This document shows, piece by piece, positions 14,122 through 14,126 of a stretch of 14,126 nucleotides of DNA. Each line of letters opens with the position of its first letter. The first letter of the stretch is position 1. The translations under genes and the position numbers were made by a program. Source of the stretch: an uncultured Ruminococcus sp. (lineage in GTDB: Bacteria; Bacillota; Clostridia; Oscillospirales; Ruminococcaceae); contig CANQCJ010000038.1 of assembly GCA_947589205.1 (NCBI GenBank), positions 1 through 14,126 on the forward strand, given 5' to 3'. The notes beneath the pieces were generated by a model. The model saw only the letters and a program-made list of their open reading frames with translations. It was not told the origin of the DNA and ran no database searches.

Positions 14122-14126
14122 CAAAG

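Noticed and set aside
1..14126. Insertion sequences, tRNA genes, CRISPR arrays or integrase attachment sites
   Set aside because: I looked for direct and inverted terminal repeats, cloverleaf-like stretches, spaced repeats and recombinase motifs, and saw none. All long frames fit one uninterrupted operon.

Overview
The window looks like a stretch of chromosome from a Gram-positive Clostridia (Firmicutes) bacterium, probably a Ruminococcus/Oscillospiraceae- or Lachnospiraceae-like gut organism. The reasons are the moderate-to-low GC content, strong AGGAG-type ribosome binding sites, no secretin or other outer-membrane Tad parts, and family types (TadZ with an atypical P-loop, a DUF5702-type protein, an N-terminal region plus FHA architecture) typical of Clostridia. 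The genus is inferred, not shown.

Every supported gene lies on the minus strand, so the window reads right to left as one long, tightly packed operon. Gaps between genes are 3-28 bases, apart from a 129-base gap after the pilin gene. A short AT-rich leader with a candidate extended -10 and a 13-bp hairpin lies at the right edge (about 14023-14126). Then come the Tad (tight adherence, type IVb pilus) core genes: tadZ (12904-14022), the secretion ATPase tadA (11505-12881), and the platform proteins tadB (10683-11501) and tadC (9767-10663). The Flp-type prepilin follows (9474-9743), with two adjacent hairpins behind it. Next are a TadE-like pseudopilin (8631-9344), a very large DUF5702-type membrane-anchored protein (4679-8602), a second TadE-like pseudopilin (3855-4658) and the dedicated prepilin peptidase (3193-3843).

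The left end changes character. It holds a membrane-anchored TPR plus WG-repeat protein (1878-3170), an FHA-domain protein with three regularly spaced D/G-x-T-I-L/M motifs (497-1858), and a PP2C-type Ser/Thr phosphatase (1-489) cut by the window edge. The physical continuity suggests that Tad pilus assembly is coupled to a Ser/Thr phosphorylation circuit. Such a circuit needs a kinase, and none is visible here; it may lie beyond the left edge.

In the likely working scheme, the peptidase trims the prepilin and pseudopilins and TadA hydrolyses ATP to drive TadB/TadC. TadZ positions the machine. The TadE-like proteins and the giant DUF5702 protein form minor or tip/surface parts, and the FHA/PP2C pair senses or resets phosphorylation. 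The Tad core is firmly recognised. The roles of the DUF5702, WG-repeat and FHA proteins are inferences from architecture and position.
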